The notes beneath the pieces were generated by a model. It searched no databases. It was not told the DNA's origin and was given only the letters and a program-made list of their open reading frames with translations. Both the position numbers and the translations under genes were made by a program. This document shows, in pieces, positions 33,172 to 40,942 of a DNA stretch of 64,000 bases (positions within the stretch are counted from its first letter, which is position 1; each line of letters begins with the position of its first letter). The stretch spans positions 21,743 to 85,742 of the forward strand of contig NZ_ADGX01000019.1 of NCBI RefSeq assembly GCF_000177675.1. Reading direction: 5' to 3'. Source of the stretch: Parafrankia sp. EUN1f (lineage in GTDB: Bacteria; Actinomycetota; Actinomycetes; Frankiales; Frankiaceae).

Positions 33172-33489
33172 GGGTTCCCCCCTTTGAGGCCCCGAGCGGG
33201 ACCGGACCATTGGGTGGACATCGGGCGCGACCGACCGCGATCGGCGGCGCACGAGGATGGTCGGCTCTGGTTAGCCGCGGTCGTTGCCACATCGAGGGTC
33301 GCGACGGGCACGGATTGTCTTCCCCTAGTTTCTGAGAGTAGTCATGGCTGTGCGTGACCATCGGGGGTCACCCGCCGCGAATGCCAACCAGCCCACCGGA
33401 CCACCCGCTCGATGGCTCGACGGGGCACGGAGCGGAGCGGGCCTTAGGCTTGCCGGGCCGGGCGGCGAGGACGGATCGAGGGCCGGGAC
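33172..33489. other. intergenic region between divergent kelch and nitroreductase genes
   Basis: 318 bases with both promoters. No clear operator, hairpin or small gene was found. Confidence 0.35.
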
Positions 33490-33918
33490 ATGGTGAGCGA
33501 GCGTGGCTTCAAGGCCATGAACAGCGCGCACAGGCTGCTGTTGAAGGCGACCCGCGGCCGGCTCGGCTGGCATGCGATCGGCATGCCCGTCCTGGAGCTG
33601 ACGACGGTCGGCCGCCGCAGCGGCCACCAGCACACGATCATGCTCACCTCGCCGGTCCGCGACGGCGCGGCGATCGTGTTGGTGGCCTCCCGAGGCGGCG
33701 ACGACCGCCATCCCGACTGGTTCCTCAATCTCCGCGCCCAGCCTGACGTCGAGGTCCGCCTCCGTGGTGACGCGTGGCGCCCGATGCGCGCCCGGGTCGC
33801 CACGGAGGCGGAACGCGACCGGCTGTGGCCGCGGGTCGTCGCGGGCAACCGGGTCTACGAGGGATACCAGCGCAAATCGAAACGGGTGATTCCCCTGGTC
33901 CTGCTGGAACCGCGCTGA
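33490..33918 (+). CDS. deazaflavin-dependent nitroreductase family protein, second copy
   Basis: Ddn-type split barrel of 142 residues: GMPVLELTTVGRRSGHQHTI, IVLVASRGGDDRHPDWFLNL, and RKSKRVIPLVLLEPR at the C-terminus. Only distantly similar to the protein at 27740-28198. Probably F420H2-dependent reductase of quinones or other electrophiles. ATG start 33490 within GGGACATGG. Followed after ~110 bases by the CobW gene on the same strand. Confidence 0.87.
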   Translation: MVSERGFKAMNSAHRLLLKATRGRLGWHAIGMPVLELTTVGRRSGHQHTIMLTSPVRDGAAIVLVASRGGDDRHPDWFLNLRAQPDVEVRLRGDAWRPMRARVATEAERDRLWPRVVAGNRVYEGYQRKSKRVIPLVLLEPR

Positions 33919-34032
33919 CATCACACCCGTGCGGGGCGCGGATGGTCCGGATGGTCCGGCCGTGGGCTCCCATACCGGCGCCGAGCGGGAGGAATCCGAG
34001 CAGGAGGAAGATGCCGACAGACGGGGAGGCGG

Positions 34033-35196
34033 GTGGGGATGGCTGTGCGGGTGCCGGTGATCGCGCTCACCGGATATCTGGGCGCGGGCAAGACGACGGT
34101 GCTGAACCACCTGCTGCGGGCCCCCGGGGCGCGGCTCGGTGTGGTGGTCAACGATTTCGGTGCGATCAACGTCGACGCGGCCCTGGTCAGCGGCCAGGTG
34201 GACGAGCCTGCCTCCATCGCCGGTGGATGCCTGTGCTGCCTGCCGGACACCGACGGCCTCGACGTGGCGCTGGCGAAGCTGAGCCAGCCGAAGCTGCGCC
34301 TCGACGCGGTGATCGTCGAGGCCAGCGGGGTGGCCGACCCGCCGGCGCTCGCCCGGCTCATCCGGTTCAGCGGGGTGCCTCGGGTGCGCCCCGGCGGCCT
34401 TGTCGACGTCGTGGACGCCGCCGCCTACTTCGACACGGTCGACCCGGGCACCGGCCTGCCCCCGGCCCGGTTCGCCTCCGCGACCCTCGTCGTGATCAAC
34501 AAGACCGACCGGCTCCCGCCGGAGCACCGCGCGGACATCCTGGGGCGGATCACCGACCGGGTACGCGAGTCCAACCCGCAGGTCCACGTCGTCGAGACGA
34601 CGCACGGGCGCCTTGACCCCGCCCTGGTCCTCGACACCGCGAACCCGCACGACCCGATCGACGAGCTCCCGCTCGCCGCCGCGGCCAGGGAGGCCGGCGA
34701 AGCCGGGGACGGCGAGGGCCACGCCCACGACCATGACGGCGAAGCACACCCGCGGGCCGACGCGGTGACCGTGCTCGCCACCGGCCCGGTCGACCCGGGC
34801 CGGCTGGTCGATCTGATCGAGCGGCCCCCTCCTGGCGTCTACCGCCTCAAGGGCACCGTGACCGTGGACACCGGCCGCGGTCTGCGCCCCCATGTGGTCA
34901 ACCTCGTCGGCGGCCAGATCCACATCGCCGCCCGGCCCAGCATCCCGAAGCCCGGCATCCCGAAGCCCGGCATCCCGAAGCCCGGCATCCCCGAGCCCAG
35001 CAGCACCAGCCCCGGCTCCAGCTCGACCAGGCCCGGCTTCGCGGCCGACGGCGGCGACGGACTGGTCGCGATCGGCCTGCGCCTCGACCTGGCCGGCGTC
35101 CAGGCCCGGCTGGAGGCGGCCGTCGCACCCTGCACCGCGCGGCCCACCGCGGACGACGTCCGCCGCCTCGCCCGCTATCGACGGCTGAGCGTCTGA
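34033..35196 (+). CDS. CobW/ZNG-type P-loop GTPase
   Basis: Metallochaperone-family GTPase of about 387 residues: Walker A GYLGAGKTTVLNHLL, metal-binding GGCLCCLP (CxCC), Walker B-like VIVEASGVADP, and NKTD for guanine specificity. A His-rich linker (HAHDHDGEAH) precedes the CobW C-terminal domain (PPGVYRLKGTVTVDTG). Such proteins load zinc or cobalt into client enzymes. A four-copy 15-bp repeat inserts PKPGI repeats in the C-terminal domain. Start GTG 34033 or ATG 34039. No zinc uptake genes nearby. Confidence 0.9.
   Translation: MGMAVRVPVIALTGYLGAGKTTVLNHLLRAPGARLGVVVNDFGAINVDAALVSGQVDEPASIAGGCLCCLPDTDGLDVALAKLSQPKLRLDAVIVEASGVADPPALARLIRFSGVPRVRPGGLVDVVDAAAYFDTVDPGTGLPPARFASATLVVINKTDRLPPEHRADILGRITDRVRESNPQVHVVETTHGRLDPALVLDTANPHDPIDELPLAAAAREAGEAGDGEGHAHDHDGEAHPRADAVTVLATGPVDPGRLVDLIERPPPGVYRLKGTVTVDTGRGLRPHVVNLVGGQIHIAARPSIPKPGIPKPGIPKPGIPEPSSTSPGSSSTRPGFAADGGDGLVAIGLRLDLAGVQARLEAAVAPCTARPTADDVRRLARYRRLSV
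34936..34995. repeat. 15-bp tandem repeat coding (Pro-Lys-Pro-Gly-Ile)n
   Basis: Four near-identical units of cccggcatcccgaag inside the CobW-type gene, in frame on the plus strand. Confidence 0.92.
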
Positions 35197-35523
35197 CCCG
35201 CTCGTTCGGCCGCCGCCCGAACTCGGGTCGGGGCGACAGGCAGGGCTCCTGCGGGAGGCGCGCAAAGGGGCGCAGCGTCACTGGCAATCCGCGAGAAGAG
35301 AGGATTTTGGTCGTCAGAACGCAAAATCCTCCACTCTTCGGACTCGCCCAGCCGGGCCGCCGTGCTCGGCAACGGATTCCCCTGGCTCGGTGACCCGCTG
35401 ATTCGTGCCCTGCTTGCGGTATGGAGAAAACCTGGGCGGCGGTACACTCCAAAGCGGGCCTGGAAAGCGTGAAGAATCTTATGGATTACGTTCGAGTCGA
35501 GCTTTGTGTAGCTGCATGGTGAA
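35197..35523. other. AT-richer intergenic region before the phosphatase gene
   Basis: 327 bases with lower GC than the surroundings, particularly 35400-35523. It holds the hairpin at 35300-35331 and probably the phosphatase promoter. No gene was found. Confidence 0.4.
35300..35331 (+). terminator. gaggattttg/caaaatcctc hairpin
   Basis: Perfect 10-bp inverted repeat with a 12-base loop, 104 bases after the CobW stop. The T-containing stem could act as a terminator for CobW or as a leader structure of the phosphatase gene. Confidence 0.5.
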
Positions 35524-36321
35524 TTGTGGTCCAATTCCGGTGAAAGGTCTGGTTTGGGGAACTTGACACCCTTTGACGGGATAACCAATGCGAGGGATCT
35601 CGGTGGTCTCTCCACGTTGGGCGGTTTGCGTACGTTGTCGAGTGTCCTGTATCGGTCCGGCGCCCTGGACCGCATGTCGGAGCGGGACCGGCACCGGCTC
35701 GTCAACGAGATGCGTGTCGGTACGGTCGTGGACATTCGAACGCGCGAGGAATCCGACGGGGACGGGCTTCAGGACCAGCGGCTCCTGCCCGAGGTGCGGT
35801 GCGTCCACGTCTCGGTGGTTCCCGAGGGGAGAATCGGTCGCGAGCCCTTCCCCGACGGCCGCGATCCCATTGCGCTCGCCGAGGGCTACTTCGCGAACCT
35901 GGTCGAGGGCGCGGAGGCCCTCGCGGAGATCATCGCCATCATCGCGGGTGCGGTGTCGGTGGGCGAGTCGGTACTCTTCCACTGCGCTGCGGGGCGCGAT
36001 CGTACCGGGCTGGTCGCGGCTCTCCTGCTCGGCCTCGTCGAGGTCACGGACGAGCACATAATTTCGGACTACATCGCCAGCAACTCCCATGCGCTGACCA
36101 TCGCGGAGCGCCTGCGGGCGAATCCGCTTTACGTCGCGCAGAGCGCTGACGGAATAAAGCCGGTGATGTTGCGGAACCTGACGATGATCCACTTCCTCGG
36201 CCTGGTCGGCGACAGGTTCGGTGGCGTCGACGGGTGGGCCTCGCGGGTGGGGGTAAGCGACGAGGCGGTCTCCGGGCTGCGCAGGAGCCTCGTGCCCGGG
36301 CAGGCCGCGCAGAGCCCATGA
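35524..36321 (+). CDS. tyrosine/dual-specificity protein phosphatase (MptpB-like)
   Basis: Cytosolic phosphatase of about 265 residues with the Y_phosphatase3 pattern: N-terminal GITNARDLGGLSTLGG, VLYRSGALDRMS, VVDIRTREES, and the P-loop VLFHCAAGRDRTGLVAALLL (nucleophile Cys, Arg of CX5R). Mycobacterial MptpB shares the acidic/basic P-loop (Asp-Arg after the Gly). It may counteract protein or lipid phosphorylation; a PknB-type kinase is at 44.5 kb but not linked. Start is the GTG at 35524; homology starts near residue 12. Confidence 0.88.
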   Translation: MWSNSGERSGLGNLTPFDGITNARDLGGLSTLGGLRTLSSVLYRSGALDRMSERDRHRLVNEMRVGTVVDIRTREESDGDGLQDQRLLPEVRCVHVSVVPEGRIGREPFPDGRDPIALAEGYFANLVEGAEALAEIIAIIAGAVSVGESVLFHCAAGRDRTGLVAALLLGLVEVTDEHIISDYIASNSHALTIAERLRANPLYVAQSADGIKPVMLRNLTMIHFLGLVGDRFGGVDGWASRVGVSDEAVSGLRRSLVPGQAAQSP

Positions 36322-36393
36322 CCGTTTCCCGGCGGTCCCCACGGCGTCCCCGCGGCGACGCTGTCTGAGGCGTACGTCGTGGGGCTGGCGCCG

Positions 36394-37368
36394 TCAGGTG
36401 TTGCGGATGGCGTTGGCGACGAGACCGAGCGCCTCCTCGGCACGAGGCAGGGCGGCGGGGTCCAGGGTCAGGAAGCCGTGGATCTGCCCGGCGTATAGGT
36501 GCAGGTCGACGCGGACGCCGGCCTGCCACAGCCGGTCGGCGTAGGTGAGGCCTTCGGCGACGAGGGGGTCGCAGCCGGCGAGGAGCAGCGTGGTGGGCGG
36601 CAGGTCCTGGACGTCGGCGTGCAGCGGTGCCACATCCGGGTCCTGGCGCAGCGCCGGGTCCGGTACGTAGTGGTCGAAGAACCAGTTGAGGTCGTCGTCG
36701 GTCAGGGGCCAGTCGTCGCCGAAGTGGCCGCCGGCGCGGTGCTGCTCGCCCGCGGTCACCGGGTAGGCGAGGATCTGCCGGGCCACCGGCGGCCCGCCGC
36801 GGTGGAGCAGCCGGCGGACGGCGACGGTGGCGATGTTCCCGCCGGCCGAGTCGCCGAGCACCACCAGCCGGGCCGGGTCGCCTCCCCATTCCGAGGCGTG
36901 GGCGGCCGACCATGCGATGGCGGCGACCGCGCTGTCGACGGCGTGCGGGTAGGGATGCTCGGGCGCCAGCGGGTAGTCGACCGACACCAGCACGCAGTCG
37001 GCGGCGTGGACGAGCCGCCGGCAGAAGGAGTCCGAGGCGGCGACACTGCCGATGACCCAGCCGCCGCCGTGGAAGTACACCACCACCGGGAGACCTGCGT
37101 CAGCCTCTGCCTGTGGCCGTTGCCGCGCTCGGTAGATGCGAACCGGCACCCCGGCCCGGCCCGGCACGTCCACGGTGATGTCGTGGAGGTGGTCGACGTC
37201 TGGCCCGGCGGACCCGGCCGCGGACCGTTCCTCCAGGTAGACACGCGCGCCGTCGACTCCCCGCTCGCGCATCGACGGCTGGCCGAGCTGCCTGATGCGG
37301 GCCGCGAGCTCCGCGGCGTCCGCGTCCTGCCCCGGTGGCAGTGACAGCCTGACCTCGGCGTTGCCCAT
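36394..37368 (-). CDS. HSL-family esterase (alpha/beta hydrolase fold-3)
   Basis: Hormone-sensitive-lipase-type esterase of 324 residues: oxyanion motif VVYFHGGGWVIG, nucleophile motif VVLGDSAGGNIATVAV, Asp in LLLAGCDPLVAEG and His in YAGQIHGFL. Divergent by 88 bases from a TetR gene that leads a monooxygenase and SDR operon. Esterases of this kind cleave the ester made by Baeyer-Villiger monooxygenases, so it is likely the third step of that module. The two operators at 37405-37437 lie in the shared promoter. Confidence 0.92.
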   Translation of the reverse strand: MGNAEVRLSLPPGQDADAAELAARIRQLGQPSMRERGVDGARVYLEERSAAGSAGPDVDHLHDITVDVPGRAGVPVRIYRARQRPQAEADAGLPVVVYFHGGGWVIGSVAASDSFCRRLVHAADCVLVSVDYPLAPEHPYPHAVDSAVAAIAWSAAHASEWGGDPARLVVLGDSAGGNIATVAVRRLLHRGGPPVARQILAYPVTAGEQHRAGGHFGDDWPLTDDDLNWFFDHYVPDPALRQDPDVAPLHADVQDLPPTTLLLAGCDPLVAEGLTYADRLWQAGVRVDLHLYAGQIHGFLTLDPAALPRAEEALGLVANAIRNT

Positions 37369-37404
37369 CGGCCCGCCCTCCTTGTCGCGCGACGGCTATG
37401 CTTT

Positions 37405-37437
37405 GGACGGATGTCCGAACTCCTCGGACGCTTGTCC
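37405..37437. promoter_or_regulatory. tandem TetR-type operators (GGAC-N4-GTCC twice)
   Basis: Two palindromes, ggacggatgtcc (37405-37416) and ggacgcttgtcc (37426-37437), share GGAC-N4-GTCC and are 21 bases apart centre to centre, i.e. two helical turns on the same face. They sit between the divergent esterase and TetR genes, the expected place for autoregulation by that TetR. Confidence 0.75.
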
Positions 37438-37456
37438 GGATCGGAGTGTATGCCGC

Positions 37457-38185
37457 ATGACGGGCCCCGCGGTCAGCGAACCGGGCAGCGAGCCGGCGGC
37501 TGCCACCGCAGACCAGGCCGCACGCTGGTCGCCGAACCAGCAGGCGGCACGTGCGCGCATCGCGCAGGCCGCGGCACGTCTGGTGGCGCGCTCGGGGATC
37601 GCCGCCTGCACGACCCGGGCCGTCGCCGAAGAGGCCGGCCTGACGAAGAGCACGGTCCACTACTACGTCGACAACGCGGGCGAGCTTGTCGACCTGGCCG
37701 TCCTGACCTTCCTGCGGCAGCTCGCCGACCGCGTACGCCAGCACATGGACGCCGCGGCCGACGGCCCGGCGGCGTTCCGCGCCCTGGTCCGGACCTTCCT
37801 CCCTCCGGGAGACGGCACCGCGGAGCCAGGTGGCATCGCGGAGCCAGGCGGCGTCGCCGTGCCGGGCGGCGAGACGGCGCCGGAAGGCGGCGGCGTGGCG
37901 CTCGGTGAGACCGCGAGGCTGAACAGCCTGGTCCTGTGGACCACCTACCTGGCGCACGCCTGGCCCCGGGGCGCCCACGCCGAGGTGCTGACCTGCTTCG
38001 AGACCATTCGCGCGCTGTTCGAGGACGCCATCGGGCGATGCGGTGTCCCGGAGCCGGCGGAGCGGGCCCGCGCGGTGCACCTCTACCTGCTCGGTGCCGT
38101 CCAGCACAACATCATGCGGCCGCTGCCCCCGGCCGAGGTCGCCCGCGCGGTCACGGCGCTGAGCGGCGTCCCGATCCACCAGTGA
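37457..38185 (+). CDS. TetR-family regulator of the Baeyer-Villiger module
   Basis: Regulator of 242 residues: N-terminal HTH (ARLVARSGIAACTTRAVAEE; AGLTKSTVHYYVDNAGEL), ligand-binding helices after residue 80, and a Gly/Pro-rich insertion (about 122-142) from an 18-bp tandem repeat (37819-37872). Start 37457 (MTGPAVSEPG) lies before the HTH with a short disordered N-tail. Transcribed with the BVMO gene 32 bases downstream and divergent from the esterase, so it probably represses both until a ketone or alcohol ligand binds. Confidence 0.88.
   Translation: MTGPAVSEPGSEPAAATADQAARWSPNQQAARARIAQAAARLVARSGIAACTTRAVAEEAGLTKSTVHYYVDNAGELVDLAVLTFLRQLADRVRQHMDAAADGPAAFRALVRTFLPPGDGTAEPGGIAEPGGVAVPGGETAPEGGGVALGETARLNSLVLWTTYLAHAWPRGAHAEVLTCFETIRALFEDAIGRCGVPEPAERARAVHLYLLGAVQHNIMRPLPPAEVARAVTALSGVPIHQ
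37819..37872. repeat. 18-bp imperfect tandem repeat in the TetR gene
   Basis: Three units of the type cgcggagccaggtggcat, in frame, encoding AEPGGI/AEPGGV/AVPGGE in the ligand-binding half of the regulator. Confidence 0.75.
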
Positions 38186-38217
38186 CCCGTACCTGACCGG
38201 ATGCCCGCTCGGGAAGG

Positions 38218-40185
38218 ATGAAAAGAATGCCAGCCGGCGTCTCCCGGAGAACCGAAGGCTCCTCGTCCTCCTTACTTCCTCCGATCACCCAGGACGATGA
38301 CCAGATCGCCGCGTTCCTGGAAGGCGTCAGCGTGCCGACGCTGGTCGCGTCGATGGCCCATCTCACCGGGGACCCCGCCTTCGTCCGCGGGCCGCTGCGG
38401 CCGCGGACCTTCATTCCGAACGACTTCCAGGGCGGGCTCGAGGAGCACGAGTCACGCGCCCTGCGCGAGCAGGCGCTGGCCGCGATCCGGGTCTACCGGG
38501 ACGCCGGCTGCCCGCCGGTGCCACCGCCGCCCGGCCCGCTCGCGCGGGAGATCATGGCCTGGCTGGTCTGCGAACCGGTCGCCGACGAGTACGCCGAGAT
38601 GTTCCTGGAGGAGATGAACATCGCGGGCGACGACCCCCGGCGCCTGGATCTCGGCGACCTCGACGCCGCGGCGCGCCACGGCCTTTCCGTCGTCGTGATC
38701 GGCTGCGGCCAGTCCGGGCTGCTCGCCGGGGTTCGCCTCAAACAGGCCGGGATTCCGTTCACCATCATCGAGAAGAACGCGGACGTCGGCGGAACCTGGC
38801 TGGAGAACAGCTACCCGGGCTGCCGGGTGGACGTCGGCAACCATTTCTACTGCTATTCGTTCGAGCCCAGCGACGGCTTCGGCGGCTACTTCTCCCAGCA
38901 GCCCGAGCTGCTGGGCTATTTCCGGCAGGTGATGCGCCGCCACGACATCGCGCCGCACGTCCGCTGGAGCACGGAGGTGCTCTCCGCGACGTGGGACGAG
39001 GTCGCCTCGCGATGGCACCTGGTCATCCGCGGCCCGGACGGGACGCGGACCCGCCTCGACGCGAACGTCGTGATCTCGGCGGTCGGGCAGCTCAACCGCC
39101 CGCTGACCCCCGAGATCCCCGGCCTGGACACCTTCTCGGGCCCCGTCTTCCACACCGCTCGCTGGGATCACTCGGTCGGGCTGGCCGGAAGACGGGTCGC
39201 GCTGATCGGCGCCGGCGCGAGCGGTTTCCAGGTCGCCCCGGCGATCGCGCAGGACGTCGAAAGCCTGGTCGTGTTCCAGCGCAGCGCCCAGTGGATGGCA
39301 CCGAACCGGAAATACCGCCAGGCCGTGGACGACGGGGCGAAATGGGCCATGCGCCATCTGCCCGGCTACGCGTCCTGGTACCGGTTCATGCTCATGTACC
39401 AGGCCAGCGACAAGGCCCTGGACCTGGTCCGGGTGGACCCGCACTGGCCGGGGCTCCCGGAGTCCGTCAACGCCGCGAACGAGGCCCGGCGCCGGGTGCT
39501 CCTGTCCTGGATCGAGCGCCAGGTCGGCGACGACCCCGAACTGCTCGCGAAGGTGATTCCCGACTACCCGCTGATGGGGAAGCGGCTGCTGCAGGACGAC
39601 GGAAGCTGGCTGCGGTGCCTGCGCCGGGACAACGTCGACCTGGTCCGTGACGAGATCATCCGGATCGAGCCCGACGCCGTCGTCACCGGTCGGGGGCGTT
39701 TCGAGGTCGACGTGATCGTCCTGGCGACGGGTTTCCGAGCCAACGAGTTCCTCGCCCCGATGGACATCACCGGTCGCGGCGGAGCGCGCCTGCGCGAACA
39801 GTGGGCGGACGGCCCCGCGGCACATCTGGGTATCACCGTGCCGCGTTTCCCGAACCTTTTCCTGATGTACGGCCCCGGCACGAACCTCGCGCACGCCGGG
39901 AGCATCATCTTCCACTCGGAATGCCAGCTGCGCTTCATCGGATCGTGCCTGCGGGCACTACTGACGGGCGGGTACCGGTCGATGGAGGTGACCACCCAGG
40001 CGTTCGACGACTATGTCGGGCGGCTGCGGGCCGAACTCGCCGGCACGGTCTGGGCGCATCCGGCGGTGCGGCATTCCTGGTACAAGGGCGACGACGGCAG
40101 GGTGCACGTCCTGAGCCCCTGGCGCCTGGTCGACTACTGGCGGATGACCCGCGACGTCGAGCCCGGTTCCTATCTCTTCACCTGA
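38218..40185 (+). CDS. Baeyer-Villiger monooxygenase
   Basis: Flavin monooxygenase of 655 residues inserting oxygen next to a ketone. FAD Rossmann motif VVVIGCGQSGLLAG (about 158-171), the Baeyer-Villiger fingerprint FSGPVFHTARWD (306-317) and the NADPH Rossmann motif LIGAGASGFQ (329-338). An N-terminal extension of ~150 residues is like that of the 4-hydroxyacetophenone monooxygenase group. ATG start 38218 lies 32 bases after the TetR stop. The SDR gene follows after 13 bases; the esterase is divergent upstream. Confidence 0.93.
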   Translation: MKRMPAGVSRRTEGSSSSLLPPITQDDDQIAAFLEGVSVPTLVASMAHLTGDPAFVRGPLRPRTFIPNDFQGGLEEHESRALREQALAAIRVYRDAGCPPVPPPPGPLAREIMAWLVCEPVADEYAEMFLEEMNIAGDDPRRLDLGDLDAAARHGLSVVVIGCGQSGLLAGVRLKQAGIPFTIIEKNADVGGTWLENSYPGCRVDVGNHFYCYSFEPSDGFGGYFSQQPELLGYFRQVMRRHDIAPHVRWSTEVLSATWDEVASRWHLVIRGPDGTRTRLDANVVISAVGQLNRPLTPEIPGLDTFSGPVFHTARWDHSVGLAGRRVALIGAGASGFQVAPAIAQDVESLVVFQRSAQWMAPNRKYRQAVDDGAKWAMRHLPGYASWYRFMLMYQASDKALDLVRVDPHWPGLPESVNAANEARRRVLLSWIERQVGDDPELLAKVIPDYPLMGKRLLQDDGSWLRCLRRDNVDLVRDEIIRIEPDAVVTGRGRFEVDVIVLATGFRANEFLAPMDITGRGGARLREQWADGPAAHLGITVPRFPNLFLMYGPGTNLAHAGSIIFHSECQLRFIGSCLRALLTGGYRSMEVTTQAFDDYVGRLRAELAGTVWAHPAVRHSWYKGDDGRVHVLSPWRLVDYWRMTRDVEPGSYLFT

Positions 40186-40198
40186 CAGGAGAAGCGCA

Positions 40199-40906
40199 AT
40201 GACACACCGGGTCGCCATCGTCACGGGTGCCGCGAGAGGGCAGGGAGCCGCGGTCGTCCGCCGCCTGCGCGCACAGGACTACGCCGTGGTCGCCATGGAT
40301 CTGACCACCCCGGAGAGCAGCGACCCGCTGGTCGTGGACTGCCAGGGGGACGTCCGCAGCGAGAACGACTGGGGGAGGGTGGTCGAGATCGCCGTCGAAC
40401 GTTTCGGCGCCCTGCACGTCCTCGTCAACAACGCGGGAGTGCTCCGTAGTGGTTCGATCCCGGAGGAGACCGGCGACGGCATGCGCGCGCTGTGGGAGAT
40501 CAACTGCCTCGGCGCCTTCCTGGGCGTGCGGACCGCGCTGCCGGCCCTGCGCGCGGCGGCCGAGGAACACGACGCCGCGGTCGTCAACACCCTGTCCGTC
40601 GCTGCCGTCCGCGGGTTCGCGAACCACAGTGCGTACTCGTCCTCCAAGTTCGCGCTCCGCGGGTTCACCCAGTCGGCGGCCAAAGAACTCAGCCGGGACC
40701 GGATCCGGGTGAACGCGGTGGTGCCGGGCCCGATCGCGACCCCGATGCTCGATCCGTCCACCGTCGACCGGCTGGGGAAGGAGCTGCCGCTCGGCCGCGC
40801 CGGAACCGCGCAGGACGTGGCCGAGGTCGTCGCGTTCCTCGCCTCACCCGCCGCGAGCTTCATCACCGGCAGCGAATACGCCATCGACGGCGGCCAGCTG
40901 ATGTAG
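40199..40906 (+). CDS. SDR-family alcohol dehydrogenase of the Baeyer-Villiger module
   Basis: Classical NAD(P)-dependent SDR of 235 residues: TGAARGQGAAVVRRL, NNAGVL, catalytic Ser in NTLSVAAV and Tyr/Lys in SAYSSSKFALRG, and C-terminal FITGSEYAIDGGQLM. AGGAG precedes the ATG, 13 bases after the BVMO. It probably oxidises an alcohol to the ketone used by the BVMO. Its last 108 bases are repeated, with 7 mismatches, at 44345-44452 beyond the defence-like cassette. Confidence 0.92.
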   Translation: MTHRVAIVTGAARGQGAAVVRRLRAQDYAVVAMDLTTPESSDPLVVDCQGDVRSENDWGRVVEIAVERFGALHVLVNNAGVLRSGSIPEETGDGMRALWEINCLGAFLGVRTALPALRAAAEEHDAAVVNTLSVAAVRGFANHSAYSSSKFALRGFTQSAAKELSRDRIRVNAVVPGPIATPMLDPSTVDRLGKELPLGRAGTAQDVAEVVAFLASPAASFITGSEYAIDGGQLM

Positions 40907-40942
40907 GTCTGGTGCCGACCGCTCCGCGGCAATCGGATCCCC

